Positions 23,945 through 35,439 of a DNA stretch of 64,000 bases are shown in pieces. A program made the position numbers and the translations under genes. The notes beneath the pieces are model-generated. The model was not told the origin of the DNA, searched no databases, and worked only from the letters and a program-made list of their open reading frames with translations. Numbering within the stretch: the stretch's first letter is position 1; every line of letters begins with the position of its first letter. The stretch covers positions 1,485,261 through 1,549,260 of the forward strand of contig JAKSZT010054570.1 in the NCBI GenBank assembly GCA_026826555.1, in the 5' to 3' direction. The DNA comes from Tolypeutes matacus (Eukaryota; Chordata; Mammalia; Cingulata; Chlamyphoridae).

Positions 23945-25962
23945 GATGTTATTTTACATTTATCTGGTCTACTCCAGCTCTTTTTTGGTTACTATTTGCA
24001 TGGAATACCTTTTTCCAACCTTTCACTTTTAACCTGGTTGTGTCCTTAGGTCTGACATGGGTCTCTTGTAGACAACATACAGACAGCTCATATTTTTTTA
24101 ACCATTCTATCAGTTTATGTCTTTTGATTGGGGAGTTCAATCTATTAACATTTCAGTGTTATTACTGTAAAGGTATTACTTACTTCATTCATTTTGTCCT
24201 TCGGGTCTCTGTTGTCATGTCATTCTGTTGTCTGTCTTTTTATCCTTTAGTTTATCCTTCCTAATAATCTTCATTTCTAAACTCTTATCCAAATCTCTCA
24301 CTCTTGTTTTTTCCTTTCAGGCTGCAGCACCCCCTTTAGTCTCTCTTGCAAATCTGGTCTTTTGGTAACATATTCTATCAGTTTTTGTTTCTCTGTGAAG
24401 ACTTTGAAATCACCCTCATTTTTGAAGGCCAGCTTTGCCAGATACAAAATTCTTGGCTGGCAGTTTTTCTCCTTTAGTACCTTTAATTACATCATACCAC
24501 TTTCTTCTCTCCTACATGGTTTCTGATGAGAGGTTGATGCTTTATCTTATAGAGTTTCCCTTGTATATGACGCTTTGCTTTTCTCTTGCTGCTTTCAGAA
24601 TCCTCTCTTTATCTCTGATATTTGTCATTCTGAATAGTAGGTGACTCAGGGTAGGTCTATTCGGATTTATTCTGTGTGGGGTACACTGTCCTTCTTGAAT
24701 ATTGATATTTATGTCCTTCATAAAGGTTGGGAAGTTTTCAGTCATTATTTCCTCAAATATTCTTTCTGCCCCTTTTCCATTCTCTTCTTCTGGGACACCA
24801 ATAATGTGAATGTTTTTGCATTTCGCACTGTCATTCAATTCCCTGGGACTCTGTTTCATTTGTTCCATTCTATTCTCTTTCTGTTCTCCTGTCTTTTCCA
24901 GTTCAGATGTTCTGTCTTCAAAATCACTAATTCTGTCTTCAAGCAATTCAAATCTGCTCTTATGTGCCTCTAATGTATTTTTAATCTCATCCATTGTGTC
25001 TTTCATTCCCATAAGGTCTGTTACTTTTCTTTGCAGGCTTTCAAATTGTTCTTTATGCTCTCCCAGTGTCTTCTTAATATCCTTTATTTCCTTAGTCATA
25101 TTTTCTATAAATTCTTTGAAGTGATTTAGGAAAGTTGTGTGATTATCACTGATTCATTGTATTAAATCCTTTATCTTTTCAGGATATTTGGTTTGTTCTT
25201 TGGGCTGAGTCATCCCTTCCTGTTTCCTAGTATGACTTGTAATTTTTTGCTGATGTCAAGGCATCTGAACATGTCGGTGAATTTACTCTGATAGCTAACT
25301 TCTCTCTCTTGCCTATTTTTTTCACAACTCTTCTTTGATATTTGGTTCAACTTCTTCTCAGTCTTTAAAATTGTCCAGCTTAAGTTTTCAAAATTGGGCC
25401 AGGGACTCACTAGTGGGGCGCATGTTTCCTCCCAGGGCTTGGGTACAGAGTGCAGAGAACAGTTTTTGTCCATGCAATTTCCAGAACAGCCATAAGAAGG
25501 CGCTAGTCAGTGCACCTTTCCATGGAGATTTTCAGTCTCGGCTTTCCTGTGTTCCTGTGTTGACTCTCCAGATTGGAGATTCAAAACAGGCTCTGCTGGC
25601 TGAGTTCACTGAAGAAAAACATCCTGACCTCCCCTCCCTTTTCTCTTGAAACAGCTGAGAGGGAGGAAAATGTCTGTTACCCTCTCAGTAGGTTGCAGTG
25701 AGCCAGGGGTTCTACCCCAGCTTAATATCTTAGGGGTGGGAGAGGGGAGCCCTTCCCAACCCCCATGGGGCCTTGGTTACTCACATTTGTCATTTTGGCT
25801 TCTTCATCTCTCTGTCCCTCACCCTCCTGGGAGTTGTGTAGCACTTTCCTGGTCTACTGACCTGCAAAGCAGGTCTCTCAGACAACTTTTGGTTCTTTTT
25901 CCATTGTTTCTGTGACAGCATTCAGCTTTTCCTGTTAGTCTATCACCACCTTCCCACAATCC
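23945..25962 (-). mobile_element. L1 5' half on minus strand, lacking its 3' part
   Basis: Read on the minus strand this runs from a 5'-UTR (about 25962 to 25110) through ORF1 (about 25099 to 24300) into the start of ORF2 (about 24155 to 23945; SVCCLQETHVRPKDTTRLKV, endonuclease N-terminus). It stops there with no RT, no 3'-UTR and no poly(A). Ordinary L1 copies lose the 5' end, not the 3' end, so this arrangement needs later deletion, rearrangement or an inversion event. It lies about 150 bp beyond the poly(A) of the plus-strand L1, tail facing tail. The 185- and 87-codon minus frames inside belong to it. Confidence 0.88.
24300..25099 (-). pseudogene. L1 ORF1 pseudogene (minus strand)
   Basis: The 185-codon frame at 24542-25099 holds the coiled coil (residues about 1-90, with KSRFELLEDRISDFEDRTSE). 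The RRM start NIHIIGVPEEENGKGAERIF follows at about residues 95-115, and the C-terminal-domain segment LKAAREKQSVIYKGNSIR is at the end. A stop interrupts right after this. C-terminal-domain sequence continues below 24542 with further stops (CQPRILYLAKLAFKN region near 24420-24470). Compare the open ORF1 start at 63534, which shares the KDIKKTLGEH segment. Confidence 0.88.
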
Positions 25963-25976
25963 TAATAAATTGTTTT

Positions 25977-26607
25977 GGTTTTTTTCTATATACATTTTTT
26001 AAAAGATATTTGGTTTCATAAACATTACATTAAAATATAGGGGATTCCCACATGCCTGGCTCCCTACCCTTCCCACATTTTCCCACATTAACAACATCCT
26101 TCATTAGTGTGGTACATGTGTTACAACTGATGAACACATTTTGGAGCATTACCACTAAGCATGGATTATAGTTTACATTGTAGTTTACACTCTCTTCCAC
26201 ACAATTTCATAAGTTATGACAAGATATATAATGGCTTGTATTTACCATTGCAATGCCATTCAGGACAATTCCAATGTCCTGAAAATGCCCTTATATTACA
26301 CTTGTTTTTCCCTCTCTTTCCCCTCAGAAACTCTAGTGGCCACTGCATCCACATCAATGATAAAAGTTCTTCCATTGCTAGAGTCACAACAAGTCTATAG
26401 TAGAATAAAAGTAAGTCTACTCTAGTCCATCAGTCATTCCCCAATCCTGAGGATTCTGGGGTGGTGATGCCCTCTCTGCCTCTAATTCAGAGGGGTTTTG
26501 GATTCCATGGGGCAGATAGATGGCACTATCTTGTTTGCAGTTGCTGACTCTCTCTGTTCCTTAGGATGGTCGTTGTCCATCATCATCTCCTTGTTAGATG
26601 TCCTGGG
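25977..26607 (-). mobile_element. L1 3'-UTR-type retroposon with 14-bp TSD, minus strand
   Basis: The 14-mer TAATAAATTGTTTT is found at 25963-25976 and 26608-26621, exactly bracketing a 631-bp insert in antisense orientation. The insert starts with a T-rich tract (the copied poly(A)), then GGGGATTCCCACATGCC, CATTAGTGTGGTAC, AAGTTATGACAAGATATATAATGG-type sequence and ends near CTCCTTGTTAGATGTCCTGG. It is the longest well-bounded member here of the family also at 2590, 51705 and 58889. It has no coding capacity; frames in it are chance. Confidence 0.92.
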
Positions 26608-26621
26608 TAATAAATTGTTTT

Positions 26622-27539
26622 TAAATAAAAAAAAAATAAGGACAATTGTAAGTAAACAAGAACTATATAAGTCTCTCTGGAAGATTAATCTAAGAAATCA
26701 TATAAAATATATGAACATTGCTGACATAATTTCTGACATACGTCATCTCAGTTTGTAAGTACACATTCATTCACACATGCTCCCTAAAGCTAAAGAAATC
26801 AGAGAAAAACAACTGGAAAAAATATATCTCTTCAAAGAAGAAAACTATTTTGAGGAATCAGTATATGTTCCCCTATGAAAGAGAGCAAAAAAGTGTGGGA
26901 AACTTTTGTAAAATGTATAACATGCTTTTCCACCAAGGGTTAATTAAGAGAAGGAGCTTAAGTGACAAGAGATTGTAAATATGTTACAAATGATTGTTCA
27001 ATTAAATACCTCATTGAAGGCAGATTGTGTACCAAAAAAATGGCAAGAATGAATTCAAAGATAAGCTCAAGACTTTCTCCTAGGACTTTAAAGCAATGCA
27101 GAAAGAGAGGAAAACACTAAGAGAGAAGATAAGATACATGGTGGGAAGATATGGAATATCTGCTATTCACATAATAAATAGCTCAGAAAGATGAAACAGA
27201 TTAGATGGCAGAAAAGAAACAAACTGAACAAAAATAATTACTGAAGTCAAATTTGAATTTTGGATTGATAAAGCTCATTAATTTAGGACAAATTAGGAGC
27301 TACAAATAGATACATTCTGGTGACACTTTTTAAAATTTTGAGAACTGGGGAAAAGTTCCACAAATATTAAGACTAAAACTAAAACCAATCAATACTCTGC
27401 CTGGCTCCCCTCTACTTCTCCCTTTAAAAGGCTACTAGGCATTGTGGCTAGAAGATTTCAAAGTGAGTCGGAAGTCATATGCAGACTTATGCGGGTCTCA
27501 GGCAGATTTCACAAACTGCCACAGTAAACAAAGCTTCCA
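26622..27539. other. Unassigned AT-rich DNA
   Basis: Begins with an A-rich run (26624-26640) and continues as A-rich sequence that could be part of an old LINE, but I see no diagnostic motif. Confidence 0.35.
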
Positions 27540-28930
27540 ACAGCAGAGCTTCCAAGGGTTCTAGGGACATCCTGACACCATAGGCAAACCAGACAGCCTC
27601 GTGAAATCAACAGCCTATTGGCAGGCCCTATATTTCCCCAAATATAACATAGTTATACGCATTTATAATTCTCCTAATCATGATTCTTCTGCTCCTTTTA
27701 TTTGAACCTATAATTTTCAACGAACCTGTTAAATTTATTTCTCAGAGACTTAAATCTTTGCATTATTCATGTGCCAGTTGAGCCCTGAAACCAAGCAGAG
27801 TTGGAACAAACGCCTGTTCTCTAGTTCTTCAGGTTTGCTCTGGACAACTAACAAAACGATGATGATGGACAAGTCCCATCCCCAAACCAAGGAGTATCTT
27901 AAACTGCAAGCAAAACAATTTCTTTCTTCTGCCCTATAATACCTAAGTCCCCTCTCAGTCTGAAGCAGGCAGAGTGGACATCATCCTAAATCCTTCAAAA
28001 AAAGAGGAATGAACAAAAATAAGGGGGCAGTGTAAGCAAGGACCAAAGGAGACTTATTGTTATTGTCATTAATATCTTGTGTTAATGGAGTAACTTGTAA
28101 CATTGATATAAAAAAATTAAAAGATAAAACATGGTACTGTACGACACTGAACCCTGTGTAGTCAGTGGGCTATAGTTGATGGCACAAGAATGTTATTTCA
28201 TGAATTATAACAAATGTCTGACACTAATACAAGGTGTCAATAATAGGGTGGACTGTGATGGTCAGGCTAATGTGTCACCTCGGCCAGGTGATTGTGTCCA
28301 GGTGTTTGGTCCAGCAAGCACTGGGCTAATTGTAATACAAGAGCATTTATGGACTTCAATCACCAGTGAGTTTACTGCATGGATGGCTGATTACTTCTGC
28401 ATCAATCAGGGAGATTACATCATCAATGGGTGGCGCTTTTATCCAATCAGTTGAATGACTTAAAAGTGGAAGTGATTTCAACATTCAGAGAGAATTTCCC
28501 AGCTCGTTGTTGGACAGCCAGCTTCTCCCAGAAACTCATCAAGGACCTTTCATCGGACTTTCATTGGAGCCCCTGGCTTGCAGCCTGCCTGCAGAACCTG
28601 GACTTGTGCATCCCCATAGTCGTGTGAGAGACTCTTTTAAAATCTCATATTATTGACAGATATCTCCTGTTGATTCTGTTTCCCAAGAGAACCTTGACTA
28701 ATACAGTGGTATATGAGGAAAAATCCACCTGGTGTGGAGTATAGACTATAGTTAGTGGCTCCATTTTAATGTTCTTTCATCATTTGTGGCAGGGGTGCCA
28801 CACTGTTGCAAGGTGTCAGCAATGGGACGTACATGGGCATGCTGTGTTTTTTGCATGATTTTTCTGTAAACCTTCAGCTTCTTTAATTTAAAAAATTTTA
28901 CAAAATAATAGGACATTTTTTCACAAGCCT
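27540..28930 (+). mobile_element. Old L1 3'-UTR-type sequence, interrupted
   Basis: Landmarks in order match the other 3'-UTR copies read in sense: GTGCCAGTTGAGCCCTG, GACAACTAACAAAACG, GATGATGATGGACAAG, CCCTCTCAGTCTGAAG; then TATAGTTGATGGCAC, ATTATAACAAATGTCTGAC, AAGGTGTCAATAATAGGGTGG. The sequence resumes after the insert at 28253-28705 with GTGGTATATGAGG, a second CTATAGTTAGTGGC unit, TTTTTCTGTAAACC and an A-rich end. More diverged than the copies at 25977 and 58889. Confidence 0.65.
28253..28705 (+). mobile_element. LTR-like interspersed element, ~453 bp
   Basis: Starts at CTGTGATGGTCAGG and ends TTCCCAAGAGAACCTTGACT then AATACA. It is flanked by GTGGA (28248-28252) and GTGGT (28706-28710), a near-perfect 5-bp duplication. 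Deleting it restores the host repeat reading GGGTGG-TATATG. The CTAATACA end is shared with the element at 54315. A 92-codon frame (28176-28454) and a 65-codon frame (28430-28627) overlap it but show no family features. Whether it is an LTR or a DNA element is not settled. Confidence 0.65.
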
Positions 28931-28984
28931 GTGTATTGGGTGTTTCAAATAAGGTAATCCACATAAGTTGCTTCATCCAGTGCT

Positions 28985-29190
28985 TACAACATAGACTCTT
29001 TCAGGACATCCTGGCTACTATTGTTCTAAAAGTACAATTATTAAAAAGTGCTACCATCAATTGTAACGAATGTTCCTCACCAGTGTAAGGTGTTGGTGGT
29101 GGGATGGTGGATGGGAATTCTGTAAGATTGTTCTGTAAACCCACAACTTCTCTAGTAAAAATATTTCTCAAAAAAATGCTAGTAGACAAT
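28985..29190 (+). mobile_element. L1 3' tail fragment
   Basis: Contains CATCAATTGTAACGAATG, AAGGTGTTGGTGGTGGGATG, GGGAATTCTGTAAGATTG, TTCTGTAAACCCACAACTTC and an A-rich end: the last ~150 bp of the same 3'-UTR type seen at 27540-28930. Confidence 0.65.
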
Positions 29191-29755
29191 CATTTAGATG
29201 GTATCACACATGTTCTCTACAGCCCAGCAGGAGAAACGTAACAACATATACCAAAATTGAGGAGAATGGGAGTGAAGAAATGTCCATCTGGCCAAGCTAC
29301 TTTTTATGTGCAAGGACTAAGAGAATATTGCTGACATACCAATAACAAAAAAAAAAAAAATTCGATAAGCCTAACATGAAATGTAAAGAAAACTATTCAT
29401 CTTTACTGTGAGGCATTTGAGGAAACCCAACTAGAGGCCCATATGATGTTTAGGTCTATTCAGTGGGATAAATCTGAGAAGTATTTTAAAGATATTCCAT
29501 TCTTTCTTCTAATAATTTACAAACTCAATGCAAACTAAATCAAAGTTTCAATAAACTTTTAAGAAAATTGAATATGAAGTTGATCCTAAAGTTAATCTTG
29601 AAGGAAAATGTCTAACATCAGCCAAGAAAATTTTTAATAAATAAAACAAGTAAGATATAAATATATACTATAAAGAAATAGTGTAGTATTAGACAGAATC
29701 AGGGAAAATTATTACTAGAACAGAAGAGCTACCCTCCAAAATTTCTTATGTGCGA

Positions 29756-29779
29756 GTGTGTGTGTGTGTGTGTGTGTGT
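29756..29779. repeat. (GT)n microsatellite
   Basis: Twelve GT units inside the old L1. Confidence 0.95.
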
Positions 29780-30200
29780 TTAGAAATTTGGGGTCTATTA
29801 ATGGTGGTGTATTGAATCATCAAGGCAAAGATGAACTAACAAATAATTTGTGAGTCTTTTTATTTGCAAAAAAGTGAAATTATGTGCTACATGAAAATTT
29901 AATCTTACATTATATGCAAACATGAATATCAGATGAGTTAAGTACAAAATATATATATTTTAAAAAGAGTTAGGAGAATGTTTTTATGATTTGGGTGGGA
30001 AGTGGAATCCTAAAAAGAGATATAAAACCCAAAAAAGCCGTAATGGAAAAGACGGACTGATTTAAACATATAATAATTTTAAATGTCTATATTTTAAGCC
30101 ACAAATTGGGAGAAAATATTTGTTAACTATATATTCAACAAAGCACTTGTATTCAGAATATACAAAGAACTTTCAAAACTCAACCATCAAAAACAAACAG

Positions 30201-30289
30201 GTGGAGCGGGTATAGCTCAGTGGTTGAGCGCCTGCTTTGCAGGGTTCAATCCCTGGTACCTCCTAAAATAAGATTAAAAAAAAGAAAAG
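30201..30289 (+). mobile_element. Short tRNA-Ala-derived DAS-like SINE
   Basis: GTGGAGCGGGTATAGCTCAG start with A box TAGCTCAGTGG, and B box GGTTCAATCCC at 30243-30253, then CTGGTACCTCC and an A-rich tail. CAAACAG flanks it at 30194-30200 and 30290-30296. The region between the boxes is shortened relative to a tRNA, so it cannot fold as a full cloverleaf. It is inserted in the L1 at 29515-31270. Confidence 0.9.
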
Positions 30290-31279
30290 CAAACAGTCCA
30301 ATTAGAAATGAAATGAACAAACATTTCACTGAAGAAGATAAACAGATGGCAAAGAAGCACATTTTTTTAAAAAAGATTATCTCATACCTAGCTATCAGAA
30401 TAACTAAAATAAAAAATAGTGACAACATCAAATGCTGGTGAAGATGCAGGGAAATGATCACTCACACATTGCTGGTAGACTATAAAATGGTACAGCTACT
30501 ATGGAAGATAGTTTGGGAGTTTCTTATAAAACTTATCATGCACTTACTTTATGCTCCAGCAATTGCACACCTGAGCATCTATTCCACAGAAATGAAAACT
30601 TATGTCCACACATTAACCTGTACAAGAATGCTCATGGCAGTTCTATTTGTAATAGTAAAAACTGGAAACAACACAGACATCCTTCGCTGGGTGACTGGTT
30701 AAACAAACTGCAGGACATCCACACAATGGTATACTACTCAGCAATAAAAAGGAAAGAACTCTTGATTCACAAGACAATTTGGATAGATCCTAAGTGAGTT
30801 ATGGTGAGTGAAAAAAAAATCCAATCTCAAAAGGTTATATACTATATGATTCTGTTTATATGCCTTTCTTGAAATAACAAAATTATAGACATGGAGAACA
30901 GTTTTATGGCTGTCAGAGGTTATGGATGGGGGAAGAGGTAGTGAGGAGGCTATAAAGGAGAGGCATGAGGAAAGCTTGTTATGATGGAATAATTCTGTAT
31001 CTTGAGATTAGTATAAATTATACAAATGTGTGCATGTGATAAAACTGCATAGGACTACACATACACAGAAACACAAATGAATGCATATAAAACTGGCAAA
31101 ATTTGAATAAGTCCTGTGGACTGTAACCTAGTCAGCTTCCTGGTTTTAATATTGTATATAGTTCTGTGCAAAAAATTGCTATCGAAGGAAATCGAGTGAG
31201 GGGTACACAGGACCTCTCTGTGTACATAAACAACTTCCTGTGAATCTACAATTATTTCAAAATAAAAAGGACTTTTAAA

Positions 31280-31830
31280 GTCTGAATAAAAATGTAATAT
31301 AAACAACTTAATATACAAGATAGGGAGAAAATATTCGTAACAGATGTAATATGTTGTAATGAGTTAATATACTTAATTATAGAGAACTCTTTCGTATCAA
31401 TAAGACAAAACAATTCAATTAAAAAATAAGCCAAAAGTATAATCTAAAATCCAGGAGAAGATATTTAAATCATCAATATACATATAAAAATATGCTTTTC
31501 CTTACCAGGACTAAGGTCAATGCAAATTAAAATAACTAGTAATAATATCTAGTGTTTCTCAGGTTCTGGAAGTGTAAATCGATAAGGTAGTATCAATAAA
31601 ATTTAAAACTTGTGTACTCTTTCACTCAGCAATTTCACCTCCAGAAATCTATCTTTCAGCAATACTGGCATATGCTCATTTACATGTATGTACAGGAATA
31701 TTCACTGGAACACTGCATATAAAAGAGGAAAATTCAAAACAACCCAAATGTCAAGCAATAGAGAAGTGATTAAATGCAATACAAATAATCTAAGGAATAC
31801 ACTGCAGTCGAGTTAAAAGAATAAGGTAGA
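31280..31830 (+). mobile_element. Old L1 ORF2 C-terminal fragment
   Basis: A second L1 piece repeating the same coding region as its neighbour: AAAGAACTCTTTCGTATC-like, AAGGTCAATGCAAATTAAAA, ACTCTTTCACTCAGCAATTT, then CAATAGAGAAGTGATTAAAT. It is a separate insertion or a tandem remnant. Highly decayed. Confidence 0.7.
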
Positions 31831-32849
31831 TCATCATTTTAGTCTGGTAGGGGAACTTTTCCTGTGGTCTCAGAGATAGAGAAGCTCATGGCCCAGGCCT
31901 AGAGGTCAGAGAACCCCATTCCCTCTCCTATAGGAACAGGTAATGGAACAAATAGTGCATGTCTCTAACTTGGTTCATCAGAGCTTTCCCTAGACCCTCC
32001 TGCAAGAATTATTGGGGGAGAGGGGAGGCCTGGGGAGAATAACAAAACTTTTTTCTTTCAGGTAGTAAGAGCAAATAATGAGTCTGTGCTTGCTTCACTT
32101 TGACCAGCACTTAAGAAAGAAACTGTCTGAGAGATGGGATGGAGAGGGGAAGCAAGGAGAGGAAAAGGGAGTGGAAGAGAGAGCCAGGGAACTTAGGTAA
32201 GTGCTTTAAGCCTCTGGATGCCTAAAGCTTCCTTAGATTCCCAATCTAGCAAGTCAATAAATTTGTATTATTGTTATTACTATTACTATTATATAATATC
32301 AAACCATTTAGGGTTAGGTTTCTATGTCTTGAAACTGAAAGAATCGTGACAGATAAAGCTATAATACATTTCAAAATGTAGTAATTTTACAAAGTATGCC
32401 GTCTGATCAAAATTCAATAAAAGTAGATGTTAATAATGAATAGCTAAAAAAAGAAAAAAGTTTTAACCACTTCAATATTAAAATTTATCATCCTAAAAAT
32501 ACTTTGAGACCAAAAGGAAACCAAAAAAGAAATTTAAGACTTTTAAAATATCTAAATTTGTAAAGTACAAAACTAAATGTTGCAAAACATACAAATATGT
32601 AGGTTTTAACCAAAGAGGACATTCTTGACTTTCATACATTTCATTTTTAAACAAAAAAGAATGAGGTCAACTGAACATTCAACTCCAGAAACTAGAAAAA
32701 AGAAATTATAATGTATTTCATCAAATTAAAGATGCCATTGAAGGTAAAATACACCATTATTTTATGTATCACTATGAAAAACTGTTTCCAGTTCAGCTGT
32801 GGTTCATGCTTTCTTAACCCACTCATTATGAAACATCCTAACTTCTGAA
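31831..32849. other. Unassigned DNA
   Basis: 31850-32250 is purine-rich with several GGGGAGAGGGGAGG-type tracts and no recognised family. A short (ATT)n run lies at about 32260-32300. From 32380 the sequence becomes A-rich and may be early part of the downstream old L1. Confidence 0.4.
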
Positions 32850-34510
32850 GTGTTTAATGTAAAACCAAACCAAACAAAAAACATGTTAGAACTGATGAAA
32901 AATATAAAATAATTAAGAAATGTTGGTCAAAGGGAAAATAAGTTTTCTCAATCGATGTGTGATAAAGCATTGAATAAAATAAATATCCACTCTCAATTTT
33001 TAAAGACCTCTAGGTCAGCTACAATATTCTTCTTAATATCATGAAAAATATCTGGGAAGCGGATGTGGCTCAAGCAATTGGGCTCCCGTCTACCATATGG
33101 GAGGTCCCATGTTCGATTCCCGGAGCCTCCTGGTGAAAGCAAGCAGGCCCACACAGAGAGCTGGCCCACATGGGGAGCTGGTGCAACAAGATGACACAAC
33201 AAAAAAGAGACACAGAGGAAAAAGACAATGAGAGACACAACAAACCAGGGAGCTGAGGTGGCTCAAGCAATTGTGCTTCTCACCCATGTCGGAAGGTCCC
33301 AGAATTGATTCCCAGTGCCTCCAAAAGAGAAGCCGAGAAGATAAGCAGACACAGAAGAACATGAAGCACATGGACACAGAGAGTGGACAGCGAGTGCAAG
33401 TGGCAAAGGGGGGGGGGGGCAGGGAATAAATAAAATAAAAAATAAAAATAACACATTTAGTTATATATAAAAAAGAATATCTATTTCAAGTTAGCATCCA
33501 GTATCTTATTAATATTGAGCAATAGAGGTTGTAATAAAAGTTAGGAATAAGACAGTGTAATCACTGCAATATTTTACATTATTCTTTAATATCAATTTCA
33601 TGCAATTCAACAAAAGTAAGAATTGAAGAAAGTATCACTATTTCTAGATCACATGATTATCTATTTAGAAAATCTGTGAAAAACAACTGAAAATCTGTTG
33701 GAACTAGAAAACTAGCAAGACAGTTATAAGATAAAGATTTCATTTACCAACACTGAGTTAGAAAATCTAAAGAATATAGAGACATTTGCAATAGCTGCAT
33801 GAAATGTAAAATATTTGGAATAAACTCAAGGAGCATGTTGAACACTGAGAAACTTTACTGAGGACATAAACGAAGACTTGAATAAATGGCAAATCATTAT
33901 ATTCTTTAAGAGAAAGACAATATTGAAAAGATATAAAATCTCCCCATGTCAATCATTTAAAGGAATTCTAAAAAAAAAATCTCTCAATTGTATTTTTGTA
34001 ACTTAGAAAAAATAGTGCTAAAATTAATTTGAACAGAAGAAAACATCCTGGCAAAAGAAATTTTTGTATTTGATCAAGATGACAATTTAAATCCTGAAAG
34101 GGATAGATTACTCAATATGCATGGCTGGTGTAACTGATTAAACATTTGAGGGAAAAGTTAGAATTTTCTTCACCCTGGGCATTACAATAAACCCTGAATG
34201 GATTTTACATGTAGATACAGAACTATAGGGTAATAATCTGATAGATTTGACTTCGTACCAGTTAGAACCATCTACACATGAAAATATGACACAGAAAATA
34301 AAAGTCAAATGAGTAAACATAAAATTCCATATATAAAATATATGGTTGATAAATGATAGCTGCCTTTAATATATTAAACACACATGAGAAAAAGAAAATT
34401 ACTCTTAGAGAAATGGACAAAAGAAATGAGCAGGTAATCCAATCCATAAAAAAAGAAATACAAAGGGTAAATAAATTATGAAAAAGGATTTCCTTTACTT
34501 TATAGTCAAA
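32850..34510 (+). mobile_element. Old L1 ORF2 region, interrupted by DAS SINE
   Basis: Sense ORF2 sequence from the RT through its C-terminal part. Around the SINE the host reads GATAAAGCATTGAATAAAAT, ATTCTTCTTAATATCATG, then TATTAATATTGAGCAATAG; further on ATCACATGATTATCTATTTA, ATTTGGAATAAACTCAAGGA and TGGCAAATCATTATATTC. Many stops; no product. The minus-strand frames of 60-61 codons are chance. Confidence 0.8.
33054..33470 (+). mobile_element. Two-unit DAS SINE
   Basis: First unit starts GGGAAGCGGATGTGGCTCAA and includes TACCATATGGGAGGTCCC and a B-box-like GTTCGATTCCC. A second tRNA-like unit starts at 33251 (GGTGGCTCAAGCAATTG; B-box-like AATTGATTCCC). The body has CACACAGAGAGCTGG and GACACAACAAAAAAGAG. 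It ends with a G12 tract (33408-33419) and an A-rich tail. Imperfect TSDs are GAAAAATATCT (33043-33053) and AAAGAATATCT (33472-33482). Minus-strand frames here (33070-33377) are shadows. Confidence 0.93.
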
Positions 34511-34559
34511 TATAAAAATAAGATATATCGTTTTTGCCTATTAAAGCAGTATATTCTAA

Positions 34560-34860
34560 TACACTGAGTCCAAGGATAAGTTTGATGTGCCTGAGACAAC
34601 ACAGGACCGGGAAATTGCACGTACCCTCCTCACAAGACCCCTGGAAACATCACTTTTTTTTTTTTTTTACTTGTTTTTCTTCTTTGCCTTTAAAAACCCT
34701 ACATGCCATTCTCACTTTGAACTGGTTTGGGGAAGATTCCCCCCGTTCCATGCTTGTGCACTTGCAATAAATCACCTTCTCACTGAGAGACGTGTTTCCT
34801 CTTTGTGGCACCGGAGTGGGTGGGCCCTTTTATTGGATATAGCCATGCTACGGTAACAGA
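34560..34860 (+). mobile_element. Possible LTR 3' portion
   Basis: Lies between an old L1 body and an L1 3'-UTR tail, so it is an insertion. It has a pyrimidine-rich tract, TTTAAAAACCC, a polyadenylation signal in GCAATAAATCACC (34767-34772) and a downstream GTGTTTCCTCTTTG segment, a layout like the U3-R-U5 end of a retroviral LTR. No TG start or clear TSD was found. I see no viral coding sequence. Confidence 0.4.
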
Positions 34861-34861
34861 T

Positions 34862-34935
34862 GGAATAGTTCTGAATCTTGATTGCAGTGGTGATTACACG
34901 AATACACACAAAGATATGGAAAACTATACACCTAC
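34862..34935 (+). mobile_element. L1 3'-UTR tail
   Basis: GATGGAATAGTTCTGAATCT, TGATTGCAGTGGTGATTAC and AAAACTATACACCTA are the typical end of old L1 3'-UTRs. Probably the displaced end of the L1 at 32850-34510. Confidence 0.75.
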
Positions 34936-35439
34936 TGACTTGGTTCTTTGCATTGACTCTTCTCGTGCCCAGGTTTGTTGATCAGCTTAGTTGTTTCCAG
35001 GTATCTTCTTAAGCAAATATCTTACCAGAGACCTTGTTGGCAATGGCCTGCTGAAAAGACAATCCCCATACTTTATACCCAGCATAAATTAGAATCTATT
35101 ATGCTTATAGTGAAAGCTGAATAGGTTAGAGATTGCAACTTTCAGAGAATAAACAATTTTGGGAATGACGTCTGTTCCTGAGTAAACTGACAGTAATAAT
35201 GATTGGAAAAAATATTACTATTCAAATTGCCAACTGGCTTTACTAAGCTCTTCATATACCTGACTTTCTCTCATGGCTGGAAACCAGATATTCTTTGGGC
35301 ATGAAGGTAAGATCAGCAACTCTTTAGAATCATTATTTCAGCTGCAGCGGTAGCCAGTCTAAAAGTCACCTGACCTAAATGAAATCACCTACAAAATAAT
35401 AGGAAACCAATACATTTTAAGAGTCTCTTCATTGATATT
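34936..35439. other. Unassigned DNA
   Basis: No repeat or gene recognised. Confidence 0.4.

Larger units (their letters stand above)
29515..31270 (+). mobile_element. Old L1 3' region (ORF2 C-terminus and 3'-UTR)
   Basis: Sense L1: starts in the ORF2 C-terminal region (CTCAATGCAAACTAAATC) and passes ATGGTACAGCTACTATGGAA, the codons for CWRx Cys-rich end remnants, and ATGGTATACTACTCAGCAAT (the MEYYAAIK-type end). It then runs into a 3'-UTR with TGATTCTGTTTATATGCC and GATGGAATAATTCTGTATC. Remnant frames at 30220-30441, 30454-30702 and 30501-30797 reflect decayed ORF2. A (GT)n tract and a SINE are embedded. Confidence 0.85.

Noticed and set aside
30201..30289. Possible functional tRNA gene
   Set aside because: A and B boxes are present but the spacing is too short for a cloverleaf, and it has an A-rich tail and TSD, so it is a SINE.
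33070..33454. Minus-strand frames of 60-95 codons, Cys- and Leu-rich
   Set aside because: They lie inside the two-unit DAS SINE and its antisense; not genes.
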